DNA of 41,625 nucleotides from Candidatus Thorarchaeota archaeon (lineage in GTDB: Archaea; Asgardarchaeota; Thorarchaeia; Thorarchaeales; Thorarchaeaceae), in NCBI GenBank assembly GCA_030612005.1, contig JAUWOU010000012.1, positions 1 through 41,625 on the forward strand, read 5' to 3'. This document shows positions 23,037-34,201 of this stretch, in pieces. Under the pieces are notes generated by a model. The model searched no databases. It worked only from the letters and a program-made list of their open reading frames with translations, and was not told the origin of the DNA. Within the stretch, counting starts at the first letter, position 1. Every line of letters starts with the position of its first letter. The position numbers were made by a program, and so were the translations under genes.

Positions 23037-23984
23037 CTAATCACTCTCAACGAATTTGTCAGGCATTATAAGGTCTTCACTAGATTTCTTACGAACTTGG
23101 GTCATCTGAGCGAGAATCACTCCAACTATGGTGAGAAATCCTCCAGTTATCTGGAGTAAGGTGATTGTTTCATGGAGAATAAGAACTGACATCAAAACTC
23201 CCCAAACGGCAATCAAATTCAGTGTAATCTGAACTCGTGATGCCTCGATATACTTCATAGATTGATAGTAGAGAATGAATGCCATCACAGTGTTTACAAT
23301 TGCGACCCATGCTATTACAAGCCAAGTAAAGGCACTCATTCTGAATAGAACAGTAACATCTTCAAGAATTGCAGCAGAAATCCAGATGAATGGAACTGCA
23401 AATAATGTGCTATAGAAAGTGACAGTCACTGCATTTTCATATTTTACAGCAATTTTCCCAGCAATCCCATTGATTGCAAAGAAGAATGTTGATGCAATCA
23501 CAATGATATCTCCAATAATCCTTTGGACATTGATAGCTGCGTATTCTGGAGATGTGTTCACAACTATGAGAATTACACCAATTGTTGCAAGAAATAGTCC
23601 AAGAATCTTATCAAGTGTTATCCTTTCCTTCAGTAAAGGAGCTGCAAGAATCACCGCAAAAATAGGTGTGAGATTCAATAGTATGAGAGCATCACTTGCA
23701 GTTGTCATATTAAGGCCAATATACTGCAATATCTGAGAGATGAAAGGACCACTAAGTCCTGCAACTAGCAATATTTTCCAGCTCTTTTTCAAATTTCCTG
23801 ATTTATTTTTCCGATTCTGTTGGAGAATCAAAGCCAGAAGAAAAGGACAAGCAAGTGTGTACCTTAGTGCTACAAACACAATTGGACTCACTTCATTAAA
23901 AATCAGTTTAGCAAATATCAGTGAGGATGACCAAGCAATTGTTGTTATGATAAGAGCTAGATATGATAACGAAACCCTATTCAT
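23037..23984 (-). CDS. EamA/DMT-family transporter
   Basis: 315 residues with ten predicted TM helices in two EamA repeats (LIITTIAWSSSLIFAKLIF... and GDIIVIASTFFFAINGIAGKIA...). The family exports or imports small metabolites such as amino acids or nucleotide sugars; the substrate is not readable. GAGG lies 8 nt before the ATG. With the flavodoxin gene it forms a two-gene unit placed where EF-1A often follows S7 in other archaea. Confidence 0.88.
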   Translation of the reverse strand: MNRVSLSYLALIITTIAWSSSLIFAKLIFNEVSPIVFVALRYTLACPFLLALILQQNRKNKSGNLKKSWKILLVAGLSGPFISQILQYIGLNMTTASDALILLNLTPIFAVILAAPLLKERITLDKILGLFLATIGVILIVVNTSPEYAAINVQRIIGDIIVIASTFFFAINGIAGKIAVKYENAVTVTFYSTLFAVPFIWISAAILEDVTVLFRMSAFTWLVIAWVAIVNTVMAFILYYQSMKYIEASRVQITLNLIAVWGVLMSVLILHETITLLQITGGFLTIVGVILAQMTQVRKKSSEDLIMPDKFVESD

Positions 23985-24060
23985 CCTTGGTTCCTCTAAT
24001 TGAAACTAGAGCATTGAAACCTCTGATAAGATGACCTGATTGGTCATAAAATATAGAGAT

Positions 24061-24080
24061 TGCACGGGAAAGCCCGTGCA
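24061..24080 (-). terminator. Terminator of the rpoB-to-S7 operon
   Basis: TGCACGGG-(AAAG)-CCCGTGCA, an 8-bp perfect stem, lies 13 nt after the S7 stop. An AT-rich tail follows on the transcript. Confidence 0.6.
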
Positions 24081-24092
24081 GATGGATTATAA

Positions 24093-24743
24093 TTACCTTG
24101 CTGAACGTGCTATTCGCTCTCGTTCATCTTTCCTAGCAACTGCAAAGCTACCAGGATCTTTCTTGTAAGCAAGAAGTAGCTCGTCTGTTATACACTCTTC
24201 AAATGACTTTGCATTCTTGTGTGCAGAACGTACAGCACCTACGCTTAGGTACTTTAGAGCAAGGTCGACTCTGCGTTGAGGAGCTACATCCACTGAGCGG
24301 GGGTATGCCATCCCACCGTAAGAGATTCTGGTTGTTTCCTCAGAAGGTGCAGAGTTCTCGATTGCAGTGACCAAAACTTGGATTGGGTTCATTCCAGTTC
24401 TGTAGTCAATCATCTCAAAGACACGTTTCAAAGTGTTCAATGCCTTCAATTTCTTGCCAGCATTTCTTCCAGATCGGGTCTTCTTGTCTTTTCGGCGCCC
24501 TGCATTCAATAGCTTATTGACAAAACGCTCAACAATTGGAACGTTGGACTTGTGGAATCTCTTGTGTGCATGTCTACCAGAAGTATGTGGAATAAGTACT
24601 GGTCTCAGTGAGATGTATCGAATAAGACCTATATCTTTGACCTCAACTTCTGTGGGGTCCCATTTACCAAATACGAGAAGAGTTGGTGGTATATGAGAGG
24701 GAGCCGCTTCAACAACTGGTTCAACTGATTTTTCTTCTGCCAT
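24093..24743 (-). CDS. rps7: Ribosomal protein S7 (uS7)
   Basis: 216 residues from the ATG at 24743, preceded by AGGTGGT; the track's GTG is three codons earlier. It nucleates 30S head assembly. Visible core: VERFVNKLLNAGRRKDKKTRSGRNAGKKL, TGMNPIQVLVTAIENSAP and PQRRVDLALKYLSVGAV, plus the C-terminal ARKDERERIARSAR. It is the last gene of the rpoB-A1-A2-L30e-nusA-S12-S7 operon, directly after S12. Confidence 0.97.
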   Translation of the reverse strand: MAEEKSVEPVVEAAPSHIPPTLLVFGKWDPTEVEVKDIGLIRYISLRPVLIPHTSGRHAHKRFHKSNVPIVERFVNKLLNAGRRKDKKTRSGRNAGKKLKALNTLKRVFEMIDYRTGMNPIQVLVTAIENSAPSEETTRISYGGMAYPRSVDVAPQRRVDLALKYLSVGAVRSAHKNAKSFEECITDELLLAYKKDPGSFAVARKDERERIARSAR

Positions 24744-24752
24744 GATTACCAC

Positions 24753-25196
24753 CTAGCGTATTGGTTTCTCCTTTCTGCCGTAAATCAGAGATTCTAAGCC
24801 GACTCCGTTGACTTTGATAACTTTCCAACTCACACCAGGAAGATCTCCTACTGGACCACCTTGAGCACCACCAATTCCCTCAATGAGTACAGTATCATGT
24901 TCATCGATGTATTTCAAACCACCATCCCCAGGAATGAAAGCAGTGATTTGTTTTCCGTTCTTGGACAGTTGAATCCTGACAGCTTTTCGAATAGCTGAGT
25001 TTGGCTGTTTTGATTCGATACCGACCTTCTCTAGAACGATTCCTCGAGCTTGGGGAGCACCCTCTAATGGGTCACTCTTTTTCCTAAGCTTTAGGACTCT
25101 TCTTTTGTAGGCGGCTTTCTTCCAGCGGAACTTCTTTCTCTTTCGTAGAAGAGGTCGCGCTGCGAACTCGCCAACTGGGGATTTTGAACCTGTCAA
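24753..25196 (-). CDS. rps12: Ribosomal protein S12 (uS12)
   Basis: 147 residues. It has the decoding-centre segment [16 protein letters not shown] and the archaeal/eukaryal N-terminus ([24 protein letters not shown]), plus [16 protein letters not shown]. The start is TTG with GAGGT 9 nt upstream, and no ATG is available in frame. A ~130-nt gap separates it from nusA. Confidence 0.97.
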   Translation of the reverse strand: MTGSKSPVGEFAARPLLRKRKKFRWKKAAYKRRVLKLRKKSDPLEGAPQARGIVLEKVGIESKQPNSAIRKAVRIQLSKNGKQITAFIPGDGGLKYIDEHDTVLIEGIGGAQGGPVGDLPGVSWKVIKVNGVGLESLIYGRKEKPIR

Positions 25197-25326
25197 AGAT
25201 ATCTAACCTCGTAATGATAGAGTCACCATTCATGGTATACTCTATGTGGTGCTGAAGCCTTCCGGCTAGTGTTTCCTTAAAAGCCTTATCAAATAAGCTC
25301 AGTTTTGAATGGTGAAAAAGAGGTTC

Positions 25327-25761
25327 CTAAGCAATTACTACATTGTCTAGGTCAAAATGACGTTTAACTAGGATACGGGCGCGAGCGACATTTCTTCCCT
25401 CACGACCTATGGCAATACCGCGATCTTCACTCTTTACAGTGACTGAAGCTACCTTGTTACCATCGCGACGCTCTATGATTTTTACTGCTTCAACTCGAGC
25501 CGGAGCAAGAGCGCTCTTTACGAAATCCTCAACGGTTTCAGCCATCTCAACTACATCTACAACTCTACCAAAAACATCAGAAGCAGCTTTAACATTGACA
25601 CCGCCCCTACCTATTGCCTTACCAAGCTGCTTGGCTCGTACAACAACAATGATACGTTTTCCTTCGTCATCACGGATAATATCGATTGCTGCAGCGCCAG
25701 TGATTTGCTCAAATCTGGCAATCATTGCCATGTCATCCATTGATAACTTGATTTTACCCAA
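25327..25761 (-). CDS. nusA: NusA-like KH-domain transcription factor
   Basis: 144 residues, the short archaeal NusA: two KH domains (AKQLGKAIGRGGVNVKAA and EDRGIAIGREGRNVARAR, each with a GxxG loop) without the bacterial S1 or N-terminal parts. It binds RNA and is linked to termination. The start is TTG with GAGG 8 nt upstream. Its place between L30e and S12 is the usual archaeal one. Confidence 0.95.
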   Translation of the reverse strand: MGKIKLSMDDMAMIARFEQITGAAAIDIIRDDEGKRIIVVVRAKQLGKAIGRGGVNVKAASDVFGRVVDVVEMAETVEDFVKSALAPARVEAVKIIERRDGNKVASVTVKSEDRGIAIGREGRNVARARILVKRHFDLDNVVIA

Positions 25762-25771
25762 GAATCTCGCC

Positions 25772-26065
25772 TCAGACCATCTTTAGAATTTTGGAGTCAC
25801 CAGGTTTGATGATTGCAATGGCAGAAACCATGAAGGGTTTACCTACAGTTTCACCGAGATCCCATGAGGTGCCTTCAAATATTTGAACTTTGATTCCAGA
25901 TAACTGAGCGTATCTTTCAATGTCAGCATATTCGTTCTTTGGGCAGTTGGCAGCTACTACAACTAATTTTGCCTTGCCTTTCTTTATAGCATCAATTGAT
26001 GACTTTGCTCCTATCTTGCACTCACCTGTGCTTACTGCGCTTGCAATTGGTTGATTCAGGCTCAT
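25772..26065 (-). CDS. rpl30e: Ribosomal protein L30e (eL30)
   Basis: 97 residues from the ATG at 26065 with GAGGT 7 nt upstream; the track adds 12 upstream codons. L7Ae-like fold: GAKSSIDAIKKGKAKLVVVAANCP and the C-terminal GKPFMVSAIAII. Ten nucleotides from nusA. Confidence 0.95.
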   Translation of the reverse strand: MSLNQPIASAVSTGECKIGAKSSIDAIKKGKAKLVVVAANCPKNEYADIERYAQLSGIKVQIFEGTSWDLGETVGKPFMVSAIAIIKPGDSKILKMV

Positions 26066-26163
26066 ATTATAGACCTCTTTGCTGTTTGTAGACACACCCA
26101 AACAAGTTGCGTCAAATGACTTTCTGTTTTAATGCTTCCGTCATGGACTCCTTATAGCTCATC

Positions 26164-27525
<1,362 letters not shown>

Positions 27526-27537
27526 CTAGACCTCCCC

Positions 27538-30195
27538 TTATTCGGTTCTCACTTTTCCGAGAACTTTCTCAATAACTATGTCTATGTTCACTGAACGGCC
27601 GTGATCCGATTTACTTGGGTCAACACCATCATCTCCAAAGCGGAATTGGACAATCCTTCCTGGAGCTGTCCGCACGGTGCCATCAGTTTCAACCTTAAGA
27701 TCTTGTAGAGCAGTCATGAGACGTCTCTGCATGTATCCCGAGGTCGAAGTTCGTACTGCCGTATCTACAAGGCCTTCACGACCTCCTGCTGCATGGAACC
27801 AGTATTCAATAGGATCTAAACCACTTTTGTAACTCGAGGTGACAAATCCACGTGCTCGTGCACCAAGATCGCCTCTCTCAAAGTGTGGAAGGGTTCTTCC
27901 AACATATCCTCTGCTAATTCGTTCACCACGAACTGCTTGTTGCCCTACAACTGCAGCCATCTGAGATAGATTCAGTCGTGAGCCTCGGGCACCAGTTTGT
28001 GCCATTATAACAGCAGTGTTTTCCAAACCAAGGTGTTCTCCTGCAACTGCACCAGCTGAATCACGTGCTTCGGCTAATGTGGCCATAATTCTCTGTTCTA
28101 AGGTTTCCAGTAAGGTCTGACCTGGGTTGGGGTCAAGTTCTCCTCTCTGGTATGTTTCAATAAGTTGATTCACTTTCTGATCAGCATCAGTCAGAATCTT
28201 CTTGATTCTCTGAGATGCAGCACGTGGAAGTGTGACATCATTCAGACCCATTGAGAAACCCCTGTCGGTAATCAATCGGACAAGGAGTCTTCCTATAGAG
28301 TCCATGAAAATTCTCGCTGTAGTGGGACCGTTTTCTTTGATTATTCTATGGAATAATGAGTCAGGCTCACCTGCACCGAAGGCTTTCTCATCAACAACAC
28401 CAAATATCAGATTTCCATCACGAACCACTACATAAGAATCAAATTCACAGTCTTCACGCTTGCAAACATTACATTTCTTACAGACGTTCGCCTTGAAGGA
28501 GATGTTAATTCCTTTAGGAATAAATATACTGAAGATTTGTTTTCCAGTCCATAACTCCACTGGAGCCTTGATAGCAGGTTCTGGAAGCTTGAGCTCGTAA
28601 TCTGCTGTGGCTAGTAGCTGATTTACTTGATCCTTAGTAAGTAGATTAGACTTACGTGTCAATAGAAATGCTGAGGAGATATAATCCTGAAGTGCTCCAA
28701 TGATTGGACCACCGTATCGTGGGGACAGAATTTGTTCCTGCACACGCATTAGAACTCTTGCCTCTGAACGGGATTCTTCTGACTGAGGAACATGCAGATT
28801 CATCTCATCACCATCAAAGTCTGCGTTGTATGGTGGGCAGACATAAAGTGAGAGTCTGAATGTTCTATATGGCATGACTCGGACTTCGTGGGCCATGATT
28901 GACATTCTATGTAGTGATGGTTGCCTGTTGAACAGTACAATATCACCATTAGCCAGATGACGTTCAACAATGAATCCAGGCTCAATAGTATCTGCGATAA
29001 TTGATCTATCCTTAACAAATCGGAGGTCTACTCGTCGACCATCGGTCCTAATCAAGTAGTTGCAACCAGGATGTCTGTCAGGTCCTCTAATGACAAGATC
29101 CTTCAGTTCTGCGATATTCCACTCAGTAATACGTTGTGGGATTGTAAGGATTTTAGCTATCTGTTCTGGAACACCAACCTCGTTCATACTTAGATTCGGA
29201 TCTGGTGAGATTACAGTACGTGCTGAGAAGTCAACACGCTTTCCAGAAAGATTAGAGCGAAAGCGACCTTCTTTGCCCTTTAGTCTCTGAGCCAAAGTTC
29301 TTAGTGCTCTACCGGATCTATGTCTTGCTGGAGGAATTCCGCTTACACCATTATCAAAATACGTTGTACAATGGTATTGAAGTAGTTCCCAAAGGTCTTC
29401 AACGATTAGTTGGGGTGCTCCAGCATCAAGATTCTCACGTAATCTTTGATTAATTCTGATAATATCAATGAGTTTGTGGCTCAGGTCATCTTCACTTCTA
29501 ACTCCGGATTCTAATGTAATAGATGGTCTCACAGTGACGGGAGGAACAGAAAGAACAGTTAGAATTGCCCATTCAAGGCGAGCAGCTACGGGATTGATAC
29601 CAAGAAGACGATAGTCGTCATCTATAATATTTTCAAGTCGTGCTCTGACGTCAATAGGAGTTAATCTTACTGAACCAGCCTCACCAACCTCATAAATCGA
29701 TGTAGGTTTTTCTAACTTCAATTTGAGTTGTGGTTCTTCACAGTGTGGGCAGGCCTTGCTCTTGGCCGCTCTCTTAAGAATCTCGTTAGAAAGATTAGCA
29801 GTCTTTTGACCAATTTCAGGATATTTCTTGAAGAGCTTCTGGTAATGTTCAATCTCTTCATCACTCAGAAGAATTCTGTTACAATCTCTGCATATTGCTC
29901 GAAGGACTTTGTGGATTACTTTTGCATACCCTTCATGCATGATTGGGCGTGCAAGTTCAATATGGCCAAAATGGCCTGGACAATTACCCACTCTGTTTCC
30001 ACAGGTCTTGCAGCGCTGACCGGGGTCGATTACACCTAGCTTGGGGTCCATGATACCTGACTCAATAGGATATCCATCTTCGTCATAGGTATCAGCTACC
30101 ACTATCTGTGCAATAGACATCTTACGGATGTCCTCAGGGGACAATAGTCCAAATTCAATTGAATCAATCTTTTTTGTTGTAAGACCAGAGATCAT
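27538..30195 (-). CDS. rpoA1: RNA polymerase subunit A'
   Basis: 885 residues. N-terminal zinc motif CKTCGNRVGNCPGHFGHIEL (~58-77); a second Cys set CRDCN/CPHC near 115-155; the Mg-binding NADFDGDEMN near residue 458; the C-terminal half carries GLNDVTLPRA and HAAGGREGLVDTAVRTSTSGY. This is the N-terminal two-thirds of the largest subunit, as in all archaea with split A. It is immediately downstream of rpoB. Confidence 0.98.
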   Translation of the reverse strand: MISGLTTKKIDSIEFGLLSPEDIRKMSIAQIVVADTYDEDGYPIESGIMDPKLGVIDPGQRCKTCGNRVGNCPGHFGHIELARPIMHEGYAKVIHKVLRAICRDCNRILLSDEEIEHYQKLFKKYPEIGQKTANLSNEILKRAAKSKACPHCEEPQLKLKLEKPTSIYEVGEAGSVRLTPIDVRARLENIIDDDYRLLGINPVAARLEWAILTVLSVPPVTVRPSITLESGVRSEDDLSHKLIDIIRINQRLRENLDAGAPQLIVEDLWELLQYHCTTYFDNGVSGIPPARHRSGRALRTLAQRLKGKEGRFRSNLSGKRVDFSARTVISPDPNLSMNEVGVPEQIAKILTIPQRITEWNIAELKDLVIRGPDRHPGCNYLIRTDGRRVDLRFVKDRSIIADTIEPGFIVERHLANGDIVLFNRQPSLHRMSIMAHEVRVMPYRTFRLSLYVCPPYNADFDGDEMNLHVPQSEESRSEARVLMRVQEQILSPRYGGPIIGALQDYISSAFLLTRKSNLLTKDQVNQLLATADYELKLPEPAIKAPVELWTGKQIFSIFIPKGINISFKANVCKKCNVCKREDCEFDSYVVVRDGNLIFGVVDEKAFGAGEPDSLFHRIIKENGPTTARIFMDSIGRLLVRLITDRGFSMGLNDVTLPRAASQRIKKILTDADQKVNQLIETYQRGELDPNPGQTLLETLEQRIMATLAEARDSAGAVAGEHLGLENTAVIMAQTGARGSRLNLSQMAAVVGQQAVRGERISRGYVGRTLPHFERGDLGARARGFVTSSYKSGLDPIEYWFHAAGGREGLVDTAVRTSTSGYMQRRLMTALQDLKVETDGTVRTAPGRIVQFRFGDDGVDPSKSDHGRSVNIDIVIEKVLGKVRTE

Positions 30196-33100
30196 TTAGA
30201 TCATCTCCTTAAGTCTAAGCCTAGTGGCCAGGCCAAGTGACATCATTTCTTGTATGAGTAGTTTGAATGCATAAGATACAACTAAACTGCTGATCTTGGC
30301 ATTTGTACCACAGATTGGGCAGTAGTATTGGTCCTTGTTACGGTCGTATACACCAATTAGACCACAATCTTCACAGACAAGCATGCTACTCTTATCAGAC
30401 TCGTCTAGAAGTCGACCTTTCAGAAGGATTGCAGCACCGTGACCAATGAGCACATCACGCTCCATCTCTCCGAATCGTAGACCACCTTCTCGTGCACGAC
30501 CCTCTGTGGGTTGACGTGTCAAAATCTGGACTGGGCCTCTGGCTCGAGCGTGAATTTTGTCTGCAACCATGTGGTGTAGCTTCTGGTAGAAGATAACACC
30601 TATGAATATGTCCACTTTGAGCCGCTCTCCTGTGATACCAGAATACATGGTTTCACGGCCATTGTGCTTGAGTCCATGCTTTCGTAGTGTTTCAAAGAGT
30701 TCATCTTCAGTGACTCCACAGAAAGGTGATGCATCTTGTTGTTTACCAGCAGCGCAGCCCGCCTTTCCAGCAATCATCTCTAAAATCTGACCAATGGTCA
30801 TTCGACTTGGGATAGCATGAGGATTGACCAGCAAGTCGGGAACTACACCATCCTCAGTGAATGGTAGATCCTGCTGTGGAACAATATATCCGATTACTCC
30901 TTTCTGACCGTGACGTGATGCATATTTATCTCCAAGTTCAGGTACTCTGAGGTCGCGTACTTTTACTTTGACTAAACGGTTACCATCAATGGTTTCAGTC
31001 AGGATAACACTGTCTACAACGCCAGCTTCACCATGACGCACAGCTACTGAGGTTTCACGACGGTTTGGTGAAGCAATCTCGAATTCAGAGTACTCTTCTA
31101 AGAATCTTGGTGGAGAGGTTCTACCAATGAGTACGTCACCACCCAATACTTCTACTTCAGTTTCGATTATACCGTCTTCACCGAGATTTCTGTAAGATTC
31201 TGAGGCTCTATAACCTCTAACACTGCGATCTGGAATCTCAAAGCGATCTTCCTGACCACCAGGATACTTTCGCTCTTCGCTCTCGTAAACACGAGCGAAT
31301 GTACTTCTACCAAGTCCACGCTCAATTGAAGCTTTGTTCATGATAAGCGCGTCTTCTATATTATAGCCCTCAAAGGATATGATTGCAACAATAAAGTTCT
31401 GTCCTGCTGGACGTTCCTCGTAGCCAATAGAGTCCATTGCACGAGTCTTTACCATTGGGACCTGTGGATAATGGAAGAAGTGAGAACGTGTATCTGCACG
31501 GAATCTGAAATTAGATGCTGGAACCCCTACAGATTGCTTAGCCATGCCAGCCATGTACACATTACGAGGTGACTGATTCCTCTCTGGGAATGGTATCAAT
31601 GCAGCAGAAATACCAAGGATAGTAGAGGGAACAATCTCAAGGTGAGTTGTATTGTCTACCATCTCTGAAGGGTACATTGCTATGAGTGCATTCTCTTCTT
31701 CCTCAGCATCAATGAACTCTACAATTCCGTTCCTGAGTAAGTCTTGAAAGCCCCATTCACCATCGATAACCATCCGAAGATGTTCATCAGTAAGGCGGCT
31801 CTTGTCTTTCTCAGTGACTATTACTGGTCTTCTGACCCGACCCGCATCACAGTTTACTTGCACCTCATGGGTATCTTCGTAATATGCAACATTTGTCTGA
31901 TTGTCAATTTCACCAGCTCGTCGCTTCTGCCGCAGAGTCTTTACTAACACTTGGGGTGCATTATGAATTCCAACCAATCTTCCATTGAGAAAAACATCTG
32001 CGCCCTTTCGACCACGTTTACCAAGTAATTTCTCGATTGGTTCAATTTCAGATTTAATCATTATATGTTCAATAGCCTCTTCATCGGTACCTACAGAGAT
32101 GTATGCACTCATAGCGAGGTTCTTGACTAGCCCACAATTTGGTCCTTCAGGGGTTTCATTTGGACAGATTTTACCCCAGTGTGTGGAGTGCAAATCTCGT
32201 GCTTCGAAGTGTGGTTGTGAACGTGATAGCGGGGAAACTACTCTTCTAAGGTGTGAAAGTGATGAAATGTAATTTGTACGATCAAGTAACTGTGATACTC
32301 CAGCTTTACCTCCAACCCAATTACCAGTGGCTAAGGCATGTTTCAATCGTTGTGTGATTACATCTGCTCGAACTGCGGTTCGAATGTTAGGTTTCCGACC
32401 TCGTACTGCAGTACGTTCAAGCTGATACTTGATATCACGCGTTAAAGAATAAAGTGCAACTCTGAACAGGGACATTAGCAGGTCACCTGATAGTTTCAGT
32501 CGTTTGTTTGCATAGTGATCCTTGTCATCAGGAGTTCGTTTGTTAAGAACGAGTTCAAGTAATCGTTCAACCATCTGGCCAAGGTAGTACGCTTTATGAA
32601 GACGGGTATCATCTTCAGTTCCAATATGAGGGAGCAGATAACGGTCAAGTACTTTCATAGCTCTTGCCAGTCTGTACTCCTTAGTCTGACCAACTGCAAC
32701 ACGCTTTCCTATGAAATCAAGAGCATTTTCTCTTGTTGAACCACTTTCTTCATCATCCTTGAAAACATTGATTGGTGCTGACTGTTCAATGGTGACAATC
32801 AGTTCATTCCTGAGTTCGTCATCATCTGAAATAACATCAACTATCTCTCGATCTGACTCGAGGCCTAATGCTTTCATGAGAATTGCTAGAGGGATTTTTC
32901 CAGGAACTGATGGAAATGAAACTCTCAGTTCACCAGTTCTTTTTCGCTCGATAGTGACAGGAGCTCTGAAGCCTCGTGAAGTGGAAAATACTTTGGCTAT
33001 ATGGGTGAAGCTCGAGCTCTTGCTAGCCTCTTCAATAAGAATTCGGTTTGGCGCCAAATCTTCTTGTGTGACTAAAACTCGCTCTGAGCCGTTAATAATA

Positions 33101-33570
33101 AAGTAACCACCAGGGTCTTTCGGATCTTCGCCAAGGGCAATCAATTCCTCAGCTGATTTGCCAAAGAGATGGCATTGTTCGCTTCGAAGCATAATTGGCA
33201 TGTTACCAACATAGACTTTCAGGGTCTCAAGTCTTGTTGATACTGACCCCTCTTTTCGAACAGGAGTCATGTGAAGAAAGAGCTTGCTGGCGTAGGTAAG
33301 ATTTCTAATCCTAGCCTCGTTGGGGTTTAGACCATGCTCGCTCCCATCTGCTTCTCGGATTGTGGGCTTCCCAATTTCTATGTCGCCTAGCTCGACAACA
33401 TATCCCTCAATCTTAGGAGTCAGCTTTCCGACACTGTTTACTACTTGCTGGAGCTCCTCTCGTATAAACCGATTAAAAGAGTCAAGATGTTGGCCTACTA
33501 GTCCGTAATGGTCGAAAAATGCCTCTATAACAGGCCAATACTTGTCTCTGTCTGTGCTACCCGACGCCAT
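30196..33570 (-). CDS. rpoB: RNA polymerase subunit B (unsplit)
   Basis: 1124 residues in one chain, unlike methanogens and halophiles where B is split. Motifs: ETPEGPNCGLVKNLA (~475), GYNIEDALIMNKASIERGLG (~730), ELGDKYASRHGQKGVIG (~885), and a C-terminal zinc ribbon CEDCG...CPICG (~1065-1090). It starts the operon; rpoH, commonly just upstream, is absent here and a tRNA-Lys gene lies ~165 nt upstream instead. GGTGTGAT precedes the ATG. Confidence 0.98.
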   Translation of the reverse strand: MASGSTDRDKYWPVIEAFFDHYGLVGQHLDSFNRFIREELQQVVNSVGKLTPKIEGYVVELGDIEIGKPTIREADGSEHGLNPNEARIRNLTYASKLFLHMTPVRKEGSVSTRLETLKVYVGNMPIMLRSEQCHLFGKSAEELIALGEDPKDPGGYFIINGSERVLVTQEDLAPNRILIEEASKSSSFTHIAKVFSTSRGFRAPVTIERKRTGELRVSFPSVPGKIPLAILMKALGLESDREIVDVISDDDELRNELIVTIEQSAPINVFKDDEESGSTRENALDFIGKRVAVGQTKEYRLARAMKVLDRYLLPHIGTEDDTRLHKAYYLGQMVERLLELVLNKRTPDDKDHYANKRLKLSGDLLMSLFRVALYSLTRDIKYQLERTAVRGRKPNIRTAVRADVITQRLKHALATGNWVGGKAGVSQLLDRTNYISSLSHLRRVVSPLSRSQPHFEARDLHSTHWGKICPNETPEGPNCGLVKNLAMSAYISVGTDEEAIEHIMIKSEIEPIEKLLGKRGRKGADVFLNGRLVGIHNAPQVLVKTLRQKRRAGEIDNQTNVAYYEDTHEVQVNCDAGRVRRPVIVTEKDKSRLTDEHLRMVIDGEWGFQDLLRNGIVEFIDAEEEENALIAMYPSEMVDNTTHLEIVPSTILGISAALIPFPERNQSPRNVYMAGMAKQSVGVPASNFRFRADTRSHFFHYPQVPMVKTRAMDSIGYEERPAGQNFIVAIISFEGYNIEDALIMNKASIERGLGRSTFARVYESEERKYPGGQEDRFEIPDRSVRGYRASESYRNLGEDGIIETEVEVLGGDVLIGRTSPPRFLEEYSEFEIASPNRRETSVAVRHGEAGVVDSVILTETIDGNRLVKVKVRDLRVPELGDKYASRHGQKGVIGYIVPQQDLPFTEDGVVPDLLVNPHAIPSRMTIGQILEMIAGKAGCAAGKQQDASPFCGVTEDELFETLRKHGLKHNGRETMYSGITGERLKVDIFIGVIFYQKLHHMVADKIHARARGPVQILTRQPTEGRAREGGLRFGEMERDVLIGHGAAILLKGRLLDESDKSSMLVCEDCGLIGVYDRNKDQYYCPICGTNAKISSLVVSYAFKLLIQEMMSLGLATRLRLKEMI

Positions 33571-33736
33571 GAAAGATCACACCGTGAATGTGGAGGACGG
33601 GGGAACTACTGCTTGCATGTACGCTTCCCAACGCTTAGAACTCAGAAATCCGAGCTCACACATTTGCTGCAATAGCCGCCCCGTTGTTTTTTACTCTGAC
33701 AAATCTACCAGTGACCCACACCCATACCAAGATCAG

Positions 33737-33845
33737 TGGCGGGCTCGGTGGGATTTGAACCCACGGCCAGTCCCCGAAGCAAGAGATGACTCTCCTGTTC
33801 ATCAGGTTAAAAGCCTGCTGCGCTACCTATCTGCGCCACGAGCCC
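33737..33845 (-). tRNA. trnK(ttt): tRNA-Lys(UUU) with a non-canonical intron and encoded CCA
   Basis: Acceptor GGGCTCG/CGAGCCC, discriminator G and encoded CCA. The D-arm is GCGC/GCGC, the anticodon loop CTTTTAA, and the T-arm GTGGG-TTCAAAT-CCCAC. The anticodon stem GCAGG is followed by CCTG and then ~32 extra nt (33771-33802) before CTGGCC. Joining CCTG to C restores the fifth stem pair and a 5-nt variable loop (TGGCC). The intron is therefore near position 42/43, not the usual 37/38. It contains a GAGAG-TCAT-CTCTT hairpin. Confidence 0.85.
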
Positions 33846-34201
33846 CTGATGTCCAGACGGATTCTAGTCTACGACCGTCAATGACCTCTTACATGACAAA
33901 AAGTCCCATGATTGTTACTTGTAGTCATGCATGAGTGGGAAGCAGTTCTGTCTGAGCAGAGGACGGGAATTCTGTAGCCATAAAAGGATTTGGATAAAAC
34001 AACTAAATGGCATTACATCTAAGGGGGTTTGGCTGTGTGAGCCAGTCTATAGTATGCTTTAGAAGCTAATAAGTTACTCTATTTTCCAGACGTATTACCC
34101 AGGATACCTTTCCATATGCAAATTGTAATCAGGTAGATAACTTTGTCATCAATACCGAACGACAACTTTAATAGAAAAACGGATTTGCAGCAGTCAATCA
34201 C
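33846..34201. other. Intergenic stretch between divergent tRNA-Lys and tRNA-Asp
   Basis: No ORF of note. It must contain the tRNA-Lys promoter (minus), which I could not place with confidence, and the tRNA-Asp TATA element (TTTAATA at 34167-34173), ~30 nt before the tRNA. Confidence 0.4.

Noticed and set aside
33542-33934. 130-residue plus-strand ORF containing RWDLNPRPVPEARD
   Set aside because: This is the antisense reading of a tRNA T-arm, a known false ORF pattern. It overlaps tRNA-Lys and the rpoB start.
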